From: Erythrocercus mccallii
Taxonomy: Eukaryota > Chordata > Aves > Passeriformes > Dicruridae
Assembly: GCA_013397435.1 (NCBI GenBank)
Contig: VZRG01000184.1
Span: 627,881-691,880, forward strand
Reading direction: 5' to 3'
DNA: 64,000 nt
The translations under genes and the position numbers were made by a program. Of the stretch, positions 11,148-23,062 are shown piece after piece (position 1 is the stretch's first letter; every line of letters starts with the position of its first letter). The notes below the pieces were generated by a model, which saw only the letters and a program-made list of their open reading frames with translations, was not told the DNA's origin and did not search any database.

Positions 11148-13984
11148 CAGGCAGCTTTTGGATCAGAGCTGGCTTACATCCCGCCTGCTTTTAACACCGA
11201 GCTTGCTCATCTTCGTCTACAATAACCCATAAAGATAAATCCCCTGGTCTTGTACTAACCTTACTCTCAGTTTCCCTCTTCCCTGACACTGCTGATCTCC
11301 AGGCATAGTCTCTCCTCCTTCATAATCCCCTCCAGGTTCAGCTCTTGTCTATGGGCTTTTAAAAACAGTTCCTTCTGGTGACTCTCTGGCCTCAGGACGG
11401 TTTGCAATGAACACGTGCTGAACATGCACTCCTCTGCTCTCAGTTCCAGTGTTCCATTCTAGACTCAAGAGTGTTTGCCCATTGAAGGGAGCCATGATGC
11501 CCTCCTGCACCTCCTGGGAGGGCTGCTCTGCCAATCCTCTAGGCTCGCTTCTAGCTCAAAAGCAATTCTCCTGGATGTGGGAATCAGAGATAGAGGTGGG
11601 AACATTACCAGAGTGTGTTCTGGTCTTGCTCTGACAGAGACCCAACGAAAATGAAGCACATGCGGAGATCCATGAACTGGGAAGTGCTCCTGGCAGAGGG
11701 GATGGCATTTGACCATCCCAGACAATGACAGTCACCACCCTCCCCTGCCACATATGCTGTTCTTCCCCAAGCCACCGAACCTGTCATTCAAACTTTGCTC
11801 CAAAAAATGGGGGCTGTAATCTCATGGTGGAGATTACTTTTCAACAGAAAAGTCATCGCACTCCTAATGTTAGCAATACAATTTTTGGCATAGCCAAATT
11901 CTTGGAAATGACAGAATAGATTTTGGGGGAAAATGCATCCATAGGAAAAGAAAACACCTGAGGCACCTATTAAGAATTTGGTAGATTTATGAGAACCTTA
12001 AAGTGAGATTTCCTAATGTAAATTGTCTGTCTTAGCAACAGGTGATGCTAGCAGGGTACTACATAACGTTCCCTGAGATTTATTTTAGGGGCATGTTATT
12101 GAAAATTCTTCTTTGTATGAGAGTGAGAATATTGCCATCAGACAGAAGCCACATACAAAGCATGTGCATAGATTTAAACCCTTTTTCCTTGGTCCACTGT
12201 TCCTCTTTCAGTGGCCCAGGCCAATGCACTAGAATTTTATTACTTGCACAACATGGTAAGGTTTGATAGAGACAGAGAGGATGCTCCTATTCCACCAAGT
12301 TTATACAATTTTCTCCTTTTCTTGTACCAAATCCTAATGGGCAATGCAGGCCATGGAATGCTAAGACTGCTATTTTTCATCACTGTTAAGATTAGAAAAG
12401 TAAACAAGTGACTATGTAATTGCAGTAGCTTGCTGTAATAAAACCAGATCATTAAATGACTAATCTCATCACCAAATAATAATAATAGAAAATTTTTTTG
12501 GAAAGAATAAATTTGCACCAGTCTGTCTCAGCATATCCCTCCCATTTAAAACTATTAGCACTATGTGCACACAAATCAGGCAACGGGGAGTAAGGGAAGC
12601 TTGCAATCAGACCTAATGTCTTCCCTTCCTCTCAGCCCCCAGTATAGGACAGCCACTTCCTTTCTACAAACGCTTTGCTCAGATCTGTACGCAAGACAGG
12701 CCACATCTTCCGGGGAGGCTCAAAGTCTTTGCAGATGCACAGTTGCCTTCAAAGCATCTCTGGAAATCTGTGTGGGAAGACTCTAAAATATTAAAACCAT
12801 CCTATACTCTCTTCTTCTAAGCCAACAACAAACCCCCTCTAAACTTGTCTATCACTCTTCTCTGCTCAGTTTAGCCTGGGCTGCAGAATAAACTTTCTGA
12901 CTACTGAAAAAGATACACAAATGCATAAGCTGCACCACATGTGCAAAGGAAAACAAATAGAGAAAATATGTATGTCCCTTCCAGGAAGACCGTTCTTTTC
13001 CAGAACATTAGAATTACACACAAGCGTTCCCCTATTACAAAAAGCAGGCAAAAAGAAAGCTGGTGTGAAAAAAATGCACGTCCAAATGTAGTTTATCTGT
13101 CCTAAATCCAAACTGATTTACCTTTTAGATCAACACTTCATTGCCATCTTGCCTGATTTTCTTCTTCCACAAGTGAACACTTGCCCTCTAGCAGATTCAT
13201 AAGTTGTTTAAGCCATTGTCTTCAGTTTTAAGAAATCCCCCTCTGAAAGTCTGCTACGGCACTTGTAACCACAGCTCAGCAGCAAGCAGGACGCGATGCT
13301 GCTGCTCCTCCTCGCGCAGTGCTTAGGCAGCCAGCCCATGCTCACTGACTACAGACCAGAAATTGTCATGTTTTCTGTTTCCCCATTTCTATCCTGAGCA
13401 CCGGGTAGAGCTGTGCAGCAGGATGACTTTCAGAGACACATCCTTCATACCCTCTCCTTGCTGCCAGATGTCCTCCACAGCCAGTTCATTGCTTTCATTT
13501 TGTATTTCACAACAGCTTAGAAATTTTACTAAGAAATTCCCAGGCTACTACTCCTGAAAAAAAAGTTATTCTTAAAGAAGCTGGAGAGGCCAAAAGAGCT
13601 GATGTCAGTTAAATTTCTGAATTTCTCTAATTTGACACTTCTTTCTGACTGTCAAATCCAGGCTGCTGACTGTCCTTTATATATTTATCCCTTTGAAATA
13701 TGGTCAAGCTGACAAGGTGTGGGGCAGTACAATAGTGATACTATTCCCTAAAATACCAGGCACATTTGCACTGTGCTATCCCAACTCACTGTGCAGAGAG
13801 AAGAGGGCACTAACAGACCTTCAGAGGTTCCTGATCAGTTTCTGTGGATGGATGCTCTGACCCCACAGATAATGATGAAGATGAATCAATTGGTTTAAGT
13901 CTGGCAAGGAAGTAAAGACAAACAGGTACCAGAAATTCAGTGTAGATACTGGTTACTTAAGACAGGCAAGGCACAGGGAAATAT
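11148..13984. other. Anonymous noncoding stretch
   Basis: It contains a small perfect inverted repeat at 11816-11837 (GTAATCTC and GAGATTAC around a six-base loop) and an AAT-rich run near 12474-12488. Open frames on both strands at 11349-11790 overlap each other and carry no domains. No gene is supported. Confidence 0.55.
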
Positions 13985-14340
13985 TTTTTCTGATAAATTT
14001 ACATAATAATAAATTTTACTTTTGTAGAGTTGATGTGATTTTGCAAATCACCACATCGAAGACATCTAAACAAAGTCCATCTGCATATTTATAAACATGT
14101 ACAAGTGTTTAAAGGATGCAACATGTTAAAAAAAAGTCAACAATAATGGTTAGTCTATGCTTCCAATTATATTCTTTCTTCAATTAGTCTTGAAGAAACT
14201 AACACCTCTATTAATCATTTCAATTAACTCCACGCACCACATGACATCCGCACCAGCAGCCCATATGTTGCGTTCCAATCACCCAAATATTAAAGCCTTT
14301 TTAATTGATTGATCTAAAGAACATTCAACAGGCTCAAGGT
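13985..14340. promoter_or_regulatory. Candidate conserved noncoding patch
   Basis: This AT-rich, non-repetitive patch contains a small dyad around TTTGCAAA (GATGTG at 14031-14036 and CACATC at 14052-14057), octamer-like and TTAAT cores, and TTTTTAATTGATTGATC near 14298-14314. Its texture is regulatory; evidence is motif-level only. Confidence 0.22.
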
Positions 14341-14429
14341 GGCAGCCAGCCAGGAAATCCCAAAAGAAGATGACAAAAAGGTGGGGGTGCTAAACCAGCT
14401 TCCCAATTTGTTTTTCCTCTTCCTCCAGG

Positions 14430-14870
14430 GTTCACTAAGTTAATCCAATCACAGCCCATAAAGCCCCTTTTTAATAAAATAAATAAATAGATAAGAGAAC
14501 ACACATGTTGGCTTTCCCCCAGAGAAGCCCCCTCCGCTAAAGCTGGAGAGCCATCCTGTTAAGAAAGTGCCGCATAGGAGGGTGCATTTTTTATCCAGCA
14601 GAAATATTTAGCTTGGCCGCCCGCCAGGGAATGCTGAAAGAATAGACTGAATTAGGGGATTTACCTTCCACGTGTTTGGCACGCGTCATTAGAGGCTCTG
14701 AAGAGCTTGACTCTTTCGCTCTCTCACTCTCTGTTTTTACTCCCCCCCACCAGAGCTTTGATGCAGAGAATAAAGTATGAGCTATAAGAGCGGTTGATGT
14801 GTTGCAGTTCTAAATGTTGGCACGGTGGCTTTTTTTATGCTGTCGAAGAAAACCAATGCCCAGCTTCTGA
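14430..14870. promoter_or_regulatory. Candidate conserved noncoding patch with retained CpG
   Basis: Mixed-complexity sequence with scattered CpG (for example CCACGTGTTTGGCACGCG around 14668-14686, GCCGCCCGCC around 14614), a CACGTG E-box and TTAGAGG/TTAATAAA blocks. It contrasts with the CpG-poor surroundings. Enhancer function is inferred. Confidence 0.25.
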
Positions 14871-16440
14871 AGGTTTTAATTTTTTTAAAAATTCCAGTCA
14901 GGTATGGGGTAATACATTTTAAAAGCATTTGCTTTAACACAGAAAAAACCAGCATGCTATTTTTCTTCCTCTCTTTTCTAACAACAACAGAAAGTTTTTG
15001 AAGTTTTCTGTAGACAGATTTAAACTTGGAGGAAGTGGCTTAAAAGTAAATTCCATAAGGGAAACTCCAACCACAGAGCATTTTAGGAGCTTGTTTGAAA
15101 GGTTAGTTTTTTAACAATAACTCATGAATTGCTCTGTCATTTGACTTTTATACACTGACACGTGGACTTACGTTATTTTAAAAAACACTTCTTTACCTAA
15201 GTGCTTTGGTCTTGCAAAAACCTATTAAGATGTATAAGCAGAACTTGTTAGTAGAGTTGGTTGGTCTATACCTCAAGCACCTTCTCAGAATTTCTAATTC
15301 GTGAAAGGAAAGGCTATGTTTTAAGTCAGCCTCTGCCACCTTAACTTAGGGCAAGGAAAAAAAAAGAAAAGGAAAAAAACCCCACAGTTTCCAGATGAAT
15401 AAAAGCATGGATCTCCTTTAACCAACAGTAAATGCAAATGTTTGTGTCTGGCACATGTGCCAACCTTGTTTACAGGGCAGAGTCTTGCAGATCAACTCCC
15501 AGTGCCACTAACACCCATTCACTGAGCTGGTGTGAGCACTGGAAGAGCCCTGCAGCAGCTGTCTCTGCTGTACTGTCTCATCACAGTATCAGATAAATAA
15601 AGCCCTATTCACTCACTGTTTTTATTGCTATCGATTAAAACAAATCAGTTTAGAAGCTACTCGCTGACATGCTTACTCAAAGCAAAATTCAAGCAGAGTT
15701 TCTGAGCTACAGTACTGGCTGTATATTTATCCCATCTTCACTTGCAAAAAAATCTGTGTCTGACTTCAGCTAATTCATGCCACCAGATGACAGATCACAT
15801 GTGAAGTTTCATCTCTCTTTCAGTAAAACTAGTTCATTGGGCCTTGCATATCAGGAGATCCTGTGGGCTGCAGAAAAACAACTTAAGGGATGGATACTAG
15901 CCCTCAGATGAAAATACAAGATATTAACTCCAACATCAGAAGGGTGCTGAGGACCATCTCCTTGCTGAATGTAAAACACCTCAGCTGTAGGGACATCCTC
16001 TTAGCTTCAGGGCAGACCCATAGTTTATCACTTCTTAAGTAAATCATTCATAATTCATAGCCAGGTTGAAAACCACACAAATAATAAGCTCTCAGTATTA
16101 CTCAGCGGAAAGTGAGAACTGGAGTTTTCCACCTAAACCCATAAAGGCTGACAAGTTCAGACATGGTTTTGTGAGCTCCTTGCTGGACCCGATGTTTTTA
16201 ATTCAATTTAAAGAAAGCTAGGCAGCCACTTCCCCCTGTCTTTGAGGTAAAGATGTTAACATCCATGCTAATAATACAAACTACCCCTTCCTTTATCAAA
16301 GGCTTCAGCAATCGAAAAGGCTTTCTTTTCATCACAAAGAAAAACTGCAAAGTAAAGCTGCCTAGTTCTGCTGCTGACAGGGCAGGTTTGCCTCTGTAAA
16401 TTGCACAGATGCTAGCCACTGCCCAAAGCACTGCTTTATA
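14871..16440. other. Anonymous noncoding stretch
   Basis: No gene is seen. A purine-rich A/G tract lies at 15351-15377. The right end abuts the CR1 fragment. Confidence 0.55.
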
Positions 16441-17672
16441 AATTCACAGAATTGTTTCAGTTACAAAAGACCCTTAAGATCATATAGACATTAAAAATCA
16501 TTCCAACCGTGAGTCCAGCACTGCCAAGTCCACGGCTAAACCATGTTTCTAAGTGCCAAAGCTACATGGCTTTTAAATACCTCTTCCTAGGATGGTGGCT
16601 CCACCACTTGTCTGGGCAGCCTGTTTCACTGCTTGACAGCCCTTTCAGTGAAGCAATTTTTCCTAATATATCCAATCAGAACTGCCCTTCATGCCAGAGG
16701 CTGTTTCCTCTTATCACAGAGAACAACAAAGTCCTCACTGAGCCTCCTTTTCCCCAGGCTAAACTACTCCAGCTCCCTCAGCTGCTTCTCATAAGACTTT
16801 TGCTCCAGATCCTTCACCAGGCTTGCTGCCTTTCTCTGGACTTGCTCTGGCACCTCAATGCCTTTCTTGTAGTGAGGGGCCCAGAGCCAGACACAATGTT
16901 TGAGGTACAACCTCACTAGTGCTTAGTACTGAATTCTGGTCACTGGCCAGGTCCTGCTGACCACTGTTGCTGATCCAAGCCCGGATGCCACTGGGTTTCT
17001 TGGCCACCTGGGCACAGTCTGGCTTAAGTGCAGCCACTGTCGACTGGCAACCTCAGGTCCTTTATCTGCTGGGCAGCTTCCCAGACACTCTTTCCCTAAC
17101 CTGTAGTGATACAATGAGGTTCCTGTGAACCAACTGCAGGAGCCAGCATTTCACCTTGTTGGGCCTCATACAATTGGCCTTGGCACATTGATCCAGCCTA
17201 TCCTGTCCTATCCCACCCTCTAGCAGATCAGCACCCCTGCCCAACTTGGTGTCATCTGTGAACTGACTGAGGGTGAACTTAAAACCCTTGTCCAGGTAGT
17301 TGATAAAGATATTAAACAAATCTGGCCCCAGTGTTGAACCCTGGGGAACACCACTGGTGACCAGCTGGATGTAACTCCATTCACTACCTTTCTCTGGGCC
17401 TGGCCATCAAGATAGGTTTTTACTCAGTGAGGAGTGCCCCTGTCCAAGCCATGAACAGCCAAGAGATTGCTGTGGGAGACAGTATCAAAGGCTTTACTGA
17501 AGTCCAGGTAGGCAACATCCACAGCCTTTCCCTCATCCCCTAAGCAGGTCATCTGGTCTTAAGGAGACCAGGTTAGTCAAACAGCACCTGCCTTTCATAA
17601 ATCCACACTGGCTGAGCCTGATCCCCTTGTTCTCTTTTAAGTGTCAAGATGATCTGCTCCAAAACCTTTATG
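16441..17672 (-). mobile_element. CR1 LINE fragment, 5'-truncated, reverse orientation
   Basis: The sequence matches the avian CR1 retrotransposon read from its 3' end: the terminal TCACAGAAT-like motif, the 3' UTR, then the C-terminal half of ORF2. On the minus strand the reverse-transcriptase palm motifs are visible: motif A reads LDFSKAFD (within 17466-17520), motif B reads SGVPQGS (about 17311-17352) and motif C reads FTDD (within 17242-17265). The longest intact piece is an 85-codon frame (17062-17319), so the copy is dead through stops and frameshifts. About 1.2 kb of a roughly 4.5 kb element remains, typical of truncation at reverse transcription. CR1 normally makes no target-site duplication, and none is seen. 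Subfamily cannot be assigned. Confidence 0.93.
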
Positions 17673-17898
17673 TTTCCAGTGGAGTGTCTTTGCTGCTAAC
17701 TGAATCTCCAGATGACTGGCCATGCAGAATTTGCATACTGTACACTAGTATAATTAGGAACTGCAACAGATAATTCCCTATCAGTTGTTTCCACCTTTTC
17801 AGAAAACAGAGCATATACTCTGGACTGACAGTCCCAGGTGGGAAAATTTCTCTGTGGAAAGACTACAAGTTTAATGAAAGGTAATAGTGAATGAGCCA

Positions 17899-18036
17899 CT
17901 GAGAGTAGCTCAGTTGGTTAGAGCATGGTGCTAATAATGCCAAGGATATGGGTTTGATCCCCATATAGGCCGATCATTCACTGAAGAGATGATCCTTGTG
18001 GGTCCCTTCCAAATCAGAATATTCTGTGAATACTGT
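17899..18036 (+). mobile_element. tRNA-Ile-derived SINE with CR1-like tail (TguSINE1 type)
   Basis: The head is a decayed tRNA-Ile: box A TAGCTCAGTTGG (17906-17917), an anticodon loop CTAATAA with anticodon AAT (17933-17935), and a seven-base T stem (17946-17952 with 17960-17966) around box B GGTTTGATCC. The acceptor stem does not pair, so it is not a working tRNA gene. After a short linker, the tail (about 17987-18036) has the GATGATCC, GGTCCCTTCCAA and ATTCTGTG pieces of a CR1 3' end, which lets CR1 reverse transcriptase mobilise it. This architecture is that of TguSINE1, described from zebra finch and other passerines. It sits about 230 bases from the CR1 fragment, in opposite orientation. 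Confidence 0.88.
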
Positions 18037-18439
18037 ATGTGTATGCTTCAGGCTCACATTCCATGACAAAGTGCCACAGGAAGCATGTGCTTCTCAGAAA
18101 GGGACGGCTTCCCTGTAAGGGAAGACAGGCAGTTTTCCCCAGGCCACCGGCACAGGGCTGCCTTCCTGTAAAATACCCACTGACACAAAAGGTGCATTTC
18201 TGCAGCTCTGGCCCCCACCACATGATCCCAGGAACATGTGGATTTCCATGACTACGACTGGAAACTGCCTGCCTGTTTTACCTCCTTAGTAGGTACAGTG
18301 AGGCCAAGGGTATTTCAGTATTGTGATTGATATTTTGAAACTTAGGTCAAATAACAGAGAGCACTGACCTGACAGTATCAGTTCACTGGCAAATTGCTTG
18401 ATGTATTTGTCACCATTAAAACAAACTTGTGCTTAAACA
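18037..18439. other. Anonymous spacer after the SINE
   Basis: No gene or repeat is recognised. Overlapping short frames on both strands (18014-18251) are unsupported. Confidence 0.5.
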
Positions 18440-19060
18440 CAGTCTGCTTATCATATTCACAGAATAAAAATATGACCTTTAAAGTGAAATAAAAGAGCTC
18501 TTTTCCCCCCCACATCTCCTCCCTCAGCGTTTTTAATTAAAACCATGAACCAACACATGTACCCATCCTTCCTTCTGTAATAGCCTGGGATCCCACTCTC
18601 AAATACTATACAGATAAAATGAACATTTATGTGTTAGCGATTTGCAGTGCAGTAAATTCTCCTTTCCAAACCTGCCGTCTTCATTAAAATCTTATTTGCT
18701 TTGTAATCTCCTTTGATCGCTAAAGTTATAAGAAGCCCCCTCCTCTTCTTTTGATACTATCAGTGTAGCTTTTGACTAGAGAGCGTGATGAATTAAATGT
18801 ATGACAGATATGACAGGTGAGGAGTGCTTGGAGAGGGCTTAAACAGCAGGGATAAGACAAAGCCCCCATTTAAGAACAAAACCCCTACCCGATGGCTAGC
18901 CCGTTAATGACCAACCACTCTATTTGTCCTGGTGGATGAGGAGCAAGCTGATACTACAGACAAAGCTTTGTTAGCCATGGGGCTGTTCTTCAATCAGGCC
19001 ACACAACCAACTAATTGAAATGCCCAGTTTTTCCCCCCCAGGATTTGATATGCAAGCCAG
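18440..19060. promoter_or_regulatory. Candidate enhancer with paired TGACAG sites
   Basis: This is the densest regulatory-looking patch of the window. TGACAG, the core bound by MEIS/PBX-class TALE homeodomain proteins, occurs twice nine bases apart (18802-18807 and 18811-18816), next to GATGAATTAAATG. CTTTGATCGC (18711-18720) resembles a TCF/LEF site, and TTTTTAATTAAAACC (18531-18545) a homeodomain site. The sequence is complex and free of recognisable repeats despite lying between retroposons. Function and conservation are inferred. Confidence 0.33.
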
Positions 19061-19977
19061 GGGGTTTGTAGGTATACTCTTTTATTTTTCTTTTTTTCCC
19101 CCTTGTAATGTATTAATTCAGTCACCACAAGTTTACAGCTGGACTAAGTGGAATTACACCATATAAACCTAAAAATCTATCTGCAGGGATCCAGCTAAGC
19201 CCTGGAGAGAGACAAGTCCAGCAATACAAATCCAAGGAAATTTGGAAGTCAATCCATTAGGATTACCAAGCCTTTGATTTTGGAAGTCACAAGCTCAAAA
19301 TATGGAAGTGATGAACTCTATCTTCCTTCATTTTAGCCTCTTTTCAGAGGACTTATTGACCCCATTTTTTTTCTGTTAAAACACATTGATAAATGTGAAC
19401 AGAATTATATTGGGTTTCCACTATATTTTAAATGAAGGAAGACATGAAAATATCTACTTTCCTGAACTTGTGGGTAACATATCCTTTAAAATTTCATACA
19501 TATTTTCCACATATTTAAAACTGCCACAAGCAAAGTCATCACTCTTCTCATCAGCTAAAGGCCCCTGTCCCCCTCTTTAAGGTTCATGTTAACTTCCAGC
19601 ATGGTGTGCTGTACCTAAACGTGGAGCTTCAAGCACTGGTAAAAATGTGGAGCTTCAGGCACGGGTAGCTGTAAACCACTGGCTGCTTCCCAGAGATGAA
19701 GAAATCTCTGTGCCCCCTGCAGACCAGGATTATATTCTCAATGGGCAGTCTCTCATTTTAGCCCACCAATCTGTGGTTAGCAGAAGCCAGGAGTTTCCAG
19801 GGGTAGGTGCCAATGCAATATTCACTGTTAAACCCAAATGGTAAAGAAAAATTAGATTATAGGGATGTAGTAATGATCTGGGTATAATGGAAAACACTAC
19901 CTGAAGCAAGAATTTTCACTTTCAGAAGAAATTAATTTTTTATCTCTTTGATCCTTCCTGTCCTGCCATCACAGTGG
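19061..19977. other. Anonymous noncoding stretch
   Basis: T- and AT-rich at the start (19080-19110). Apart from the small tandem duplication at 19621-19667 nothing is recognised. Confidence 0.5.
19621..19667 (+). repeat. Tandem duplication, 26-base unit
   Basis: GTGGAGCTTCAAGCACTGGT at 19621-19640 recurs at 19647-19666 with two substitutions. Two copies only, so this is a small local duplication and not a satellite. Confidence 0.7.
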
Positions 19978-20115
19978 CTGAATCATTCGTGCTGGTATCA
20001 GGAAACCTGGGTTTTGTTCTTAGCTCTTCCACAGGCCAAGTATGTGGCTTCTGGCAAACCTCAGACTCTTCCCATGCCTCAGTTTCCCTATATAAAAATG
20101 CAAATATTCCTACTT
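19978..20115 (+). mobile_element. Old MIR-like (CORE) SINE fragment, copy A
   Basis: The order of blocks matches the MIR class of amniote tRNA-derived SINEs: AACCTGGGTTTTG (box-B region), AGCTCTTCCAC, a GGCAAACCTCAGAC block corresponding to the usual GGGCAAGT..CTTAAC segment, and the hallmark CCTCAGTTTCC (20077-20087) followed by an A/T-rich TATAAAAATG. The copy is heavily diverged and inactive. The exact edges are uncertain by about ten bases. Confidence 0.7.
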
Positions 20116-20125
20116 ATTTCAGAAA

Positions 20126-20265
20126 AAGCATGGTCCAGTGGTTTAAACCACAGAATCAAGATGTCTGAATTCTCAAACTGAATATGGTATCAGTTTCTGT
20201 GGTCTTTGAAGCAACTACCCTTACCAACCCAAGGGATCAGCTTCCCCTGGGAAATGATGAATGGC
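20126..20265 (+). mobile_element. Old MIR-like (CORE) SINE fragment, copy B
   Basis: A second copy starts about ten bases after copy A in the same direction. Its tRNA-like head reads AGCATGGTCCAGTGGTTTAA (20128-20147), then ATGTCTGAATTCTC in the box-B position, a degraded middle (20189-20225) and TCAGCTTCCCCTGGGAAATG (20237-20256) in place of the TCAGTTTCC..AAATG block. Divergence is greater than in copy A. Confidence 0.6.
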
Positions 20266-22886
20266 CAAAACCCAGGCTTCCTGGTAGAACATATGTGCTA
20301 CTTTCTGAGTAAGTGGTGTTTCTGTCTGGATAAGAGCTCAGCTTCACCTTGCAGTGAGACCACTTACATGGAATGCAAAAGAAAAGACAGTCCAAGCTAC
20401 AGCCAGCAAAGCTTTCGGGAGCTGCTCTCACTAGAAGGCCATGGTGACCTTCTTTCCCAGTGCTTGGCTGCAGACCACCCAGCAGAGCTGGCTTGACTCT
20501 GGCTCAGCCATTACAGTCCTAATTCACCATGTGGACGCAAAAGGCTAAAGTTCCAAAACTTCACCATGCAGGACAAAGGACTGAAATGATAGCTTTCCCC
20601 TTTCCCAGGGAGCACTCTGGAACTTTTGGCTATTTTGCAGCAAACCACTGTGTCTCTCACGCTCTCTCATCCTCCACTTTTCCTCCATGAAACCAACCCC
20701 CCCCCCATCCCCCAAAGTTTTGAGTCCATTCAACTCAGAATAAGTAGCAATTTGAAAACTTTTGGAAGGAAGAAAAAGCACTTCCTGTCTGGCTCTATCT
20801 CATGGTTCTCTGACTCACTGGACACTTGCAAAGGTTAATTAAATAATGTTTAGATATTCATGATACATAAAGCCCCAGAAAAATGGTAAGTGTTAACATT
20901 ACGATGGATAAAAGTGTCCTTTGAAGAGAACAATCTTATAGAACTAAAGAGGGGAATATTGTTAACCTCACAGAAATACACATTTTTTCACTATGGACTC
21001 CAATAAATATAGGCAAAGTTGTTACCAGGATTGTCACTAACCCTGTACTGAAAAAAAACAGACTGATTTTTAGGAAAAGAGCATAGGGATTCAAATCAGT
21101 AAATAAAGGGGAAGAGGGGTGCAGGAACAAAAAACCCCATTAATGTGGTGCATTTGGTTTTTTGAATGTGCAGATCTGAACAGAAGCTGCATTTTTTCAG
21201 ACAGCTTTCCAATCTCCCTATTAGATATAATACTATAGTCTTATTACACATGCTGCCTACTAGATGTGCTCTGACTTTTATAGATGTCAACCCCATTTCT
21301 TAATTCAAGACATTTGTCTCTTGTGATCTCTGCGCCTCTGGGTTAGAGTTCCAGCCAAAGAGGTGAGCCAGCTTTGTGTTTGCAATGCAGCCATAAAATC
21401 CTCTGGTGCTACATCCCTGAAAACTGCTGCTGCCCTGCAAAAAGGCCTGGATTTTGTCTGTCTGCAGCTCAGCACCCAGAAAGGACATTTTGCAGAAGGG
21501 CTCAGTGGACATTCAGGAAAACTGCTTTCAGGACCTTATCTGAAGGACAATACTTAACTTTCACCACCTGGGCCTGGCCCCTGAAAGGAAACAGTCACAC
21601 TCAATTATTGTCTTTTTCTAGACAATTACTATTTAATAAAACTTCCAGCTGATATTAACTGGTGGAAAAAGGGCTATTTTTAGTCAGGACAGTGATTCCC
21701 CCTCACTCCTTTCATCTATGAGTAATGTATTTCCTTTTGCTCTCAGTACCACAAACCAGTCCACACCAGATGCTCAGTATTAGGTAAAATTAAAAATGTG
21801 GGCATCATACCCTTTGAAAGATGCTTTGAACTCAAATTAATATACCTAAACCCACTATTTAAATTAAAGATATCCTGTCTCTCTGCTGTGTACTTTTCCC
21901 TTTTATCAGAAGGGGAATTTTAGTCCATTTAAAGGGTTTTTTGGTTCAGCTCCACAGACCACGCTTTGACTTAACAACACATTGTAATTTCCTTTTAGCC
22001 ACAAGAATAAAGGAAATGTATAGAAGCAACACCATAATCTTGTCAAGCACTCTCTTTCGTTTCCCTGAACAAGCCTGTTTGAGAAAATAGGAAGCCTAAG
22101 ATTTTTAAGATGTTATCTGGAAGATGTTTAGATCATGGAACACTTTTATTGAAAACAGACGTATGCATTTTTATGCATCTACTGATGTACCCACACACAT
22201 AAAATATATGCCTACTAAATTCTTTTATGGACAAGAACAGAACAGTCTGAAATCTGAAGAGGTTTTTCAGACTTCAGTCCTCTTGCCTCAGCATTTTACC
22301 GTTTCCAGACTTTTGCCCCGAATCTGCATGGATACTTGAGAAAGCCCCACCAGGGAAGTAACAACCAGGGAGCTCCTGCACCCAAACTCACCTGTGAGCA
22401 GGGCTCTGTAACTGCTGTCAGAAGTAAAAACGTGGGAGCAATGTAAAATACATTGGTTTCTCATGTATCTCTACGCATATAGGTAAAATGAGCTCCTGCA
22501 TGACTTGGGCCATTTATTTGCATCTTTGATCTTTTTCAGAACTTAACTATTTACATGCAACTGCTCTGCTTCTGGAGCTACAGGACTCAAGGCAGTTTGC
22601 TGAACATACTTGGACTTTACATTTCATAAGCAAACACCACCCACCTTCACATTCAGTCCATCTCCTCCTGATGTCTCCCTTGATGCCATCACTGACCATG
22701 TTCAAACTAGAGGCAGAGGTGCAAGAGCTGCCTCTTCCCTTTGGCACTGAAGCACGGAGCTGTGAGTGCCCTAGTTTAGCTTATGTGGTACCAGGAGCCA
22801 CATCTTGTCACACACAGTAAGCCTGGGAGGCACCCACACATGCTCTGGGGCATCCAAGTATGCATGGGATGCTGTTCCCTCTGCAG
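20266..22886. other. Anonymous noncoding stretch
   Basis: A run of ten C lies at 20697-20706. Otherwise there is no repeat, RNA gene or coding exon I can support. The patch 21825-22020 is AT-rich with homeodomain-like cores but nothing specific. Confidence 0.5.
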
Positions 22887-23062
22887 ATCCCGAGGTCTCT
22901 CTTGGTCCTTGGCAGCTTTGCCAAGGCGCTGGTGAGACACTGGAGGGCAGCTTGGCCCTGGCCACAGCACAGCACAGGGAGGGGGACCTGCCAGGAGAAA
23001 ACCCAACCACCAGGCTGTGGAAACTGGTGCTTCTGAACCTGCTGTACTGGACAAGTGGAGAG
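22887..23062 (+). other. Splice-bounded open segment (exon-like, unproven)
   Basis: A pyrimidine-rich CTGTTCCCTCTGCAG precedes 22887, and AG followed by GTAATA closes it at 23062. An open frame runs through it (22805-23128). The peptide is Gly-, Ala- and Trp-rich without any domain I know, the opposite strand is equally open, and there is no partner exon nearby. It may be a noncoding RNA exon or a coincidence of GC-rich sequence. Confidence 0.12.

Noticed and set aside
14819..14829. GCACGGTGGCT as the head of an AmnSINE-type element
   Set aside because: Only 11 bases match; the following TTTTTTTATGC does not continue the family pattern.
17899..17971. Functional tRNA-Ile gene
   Set aside because: The T and anticodon arms pair, but the acceptor stem does not and a CR1-like tail follows, so this is a SINE head.
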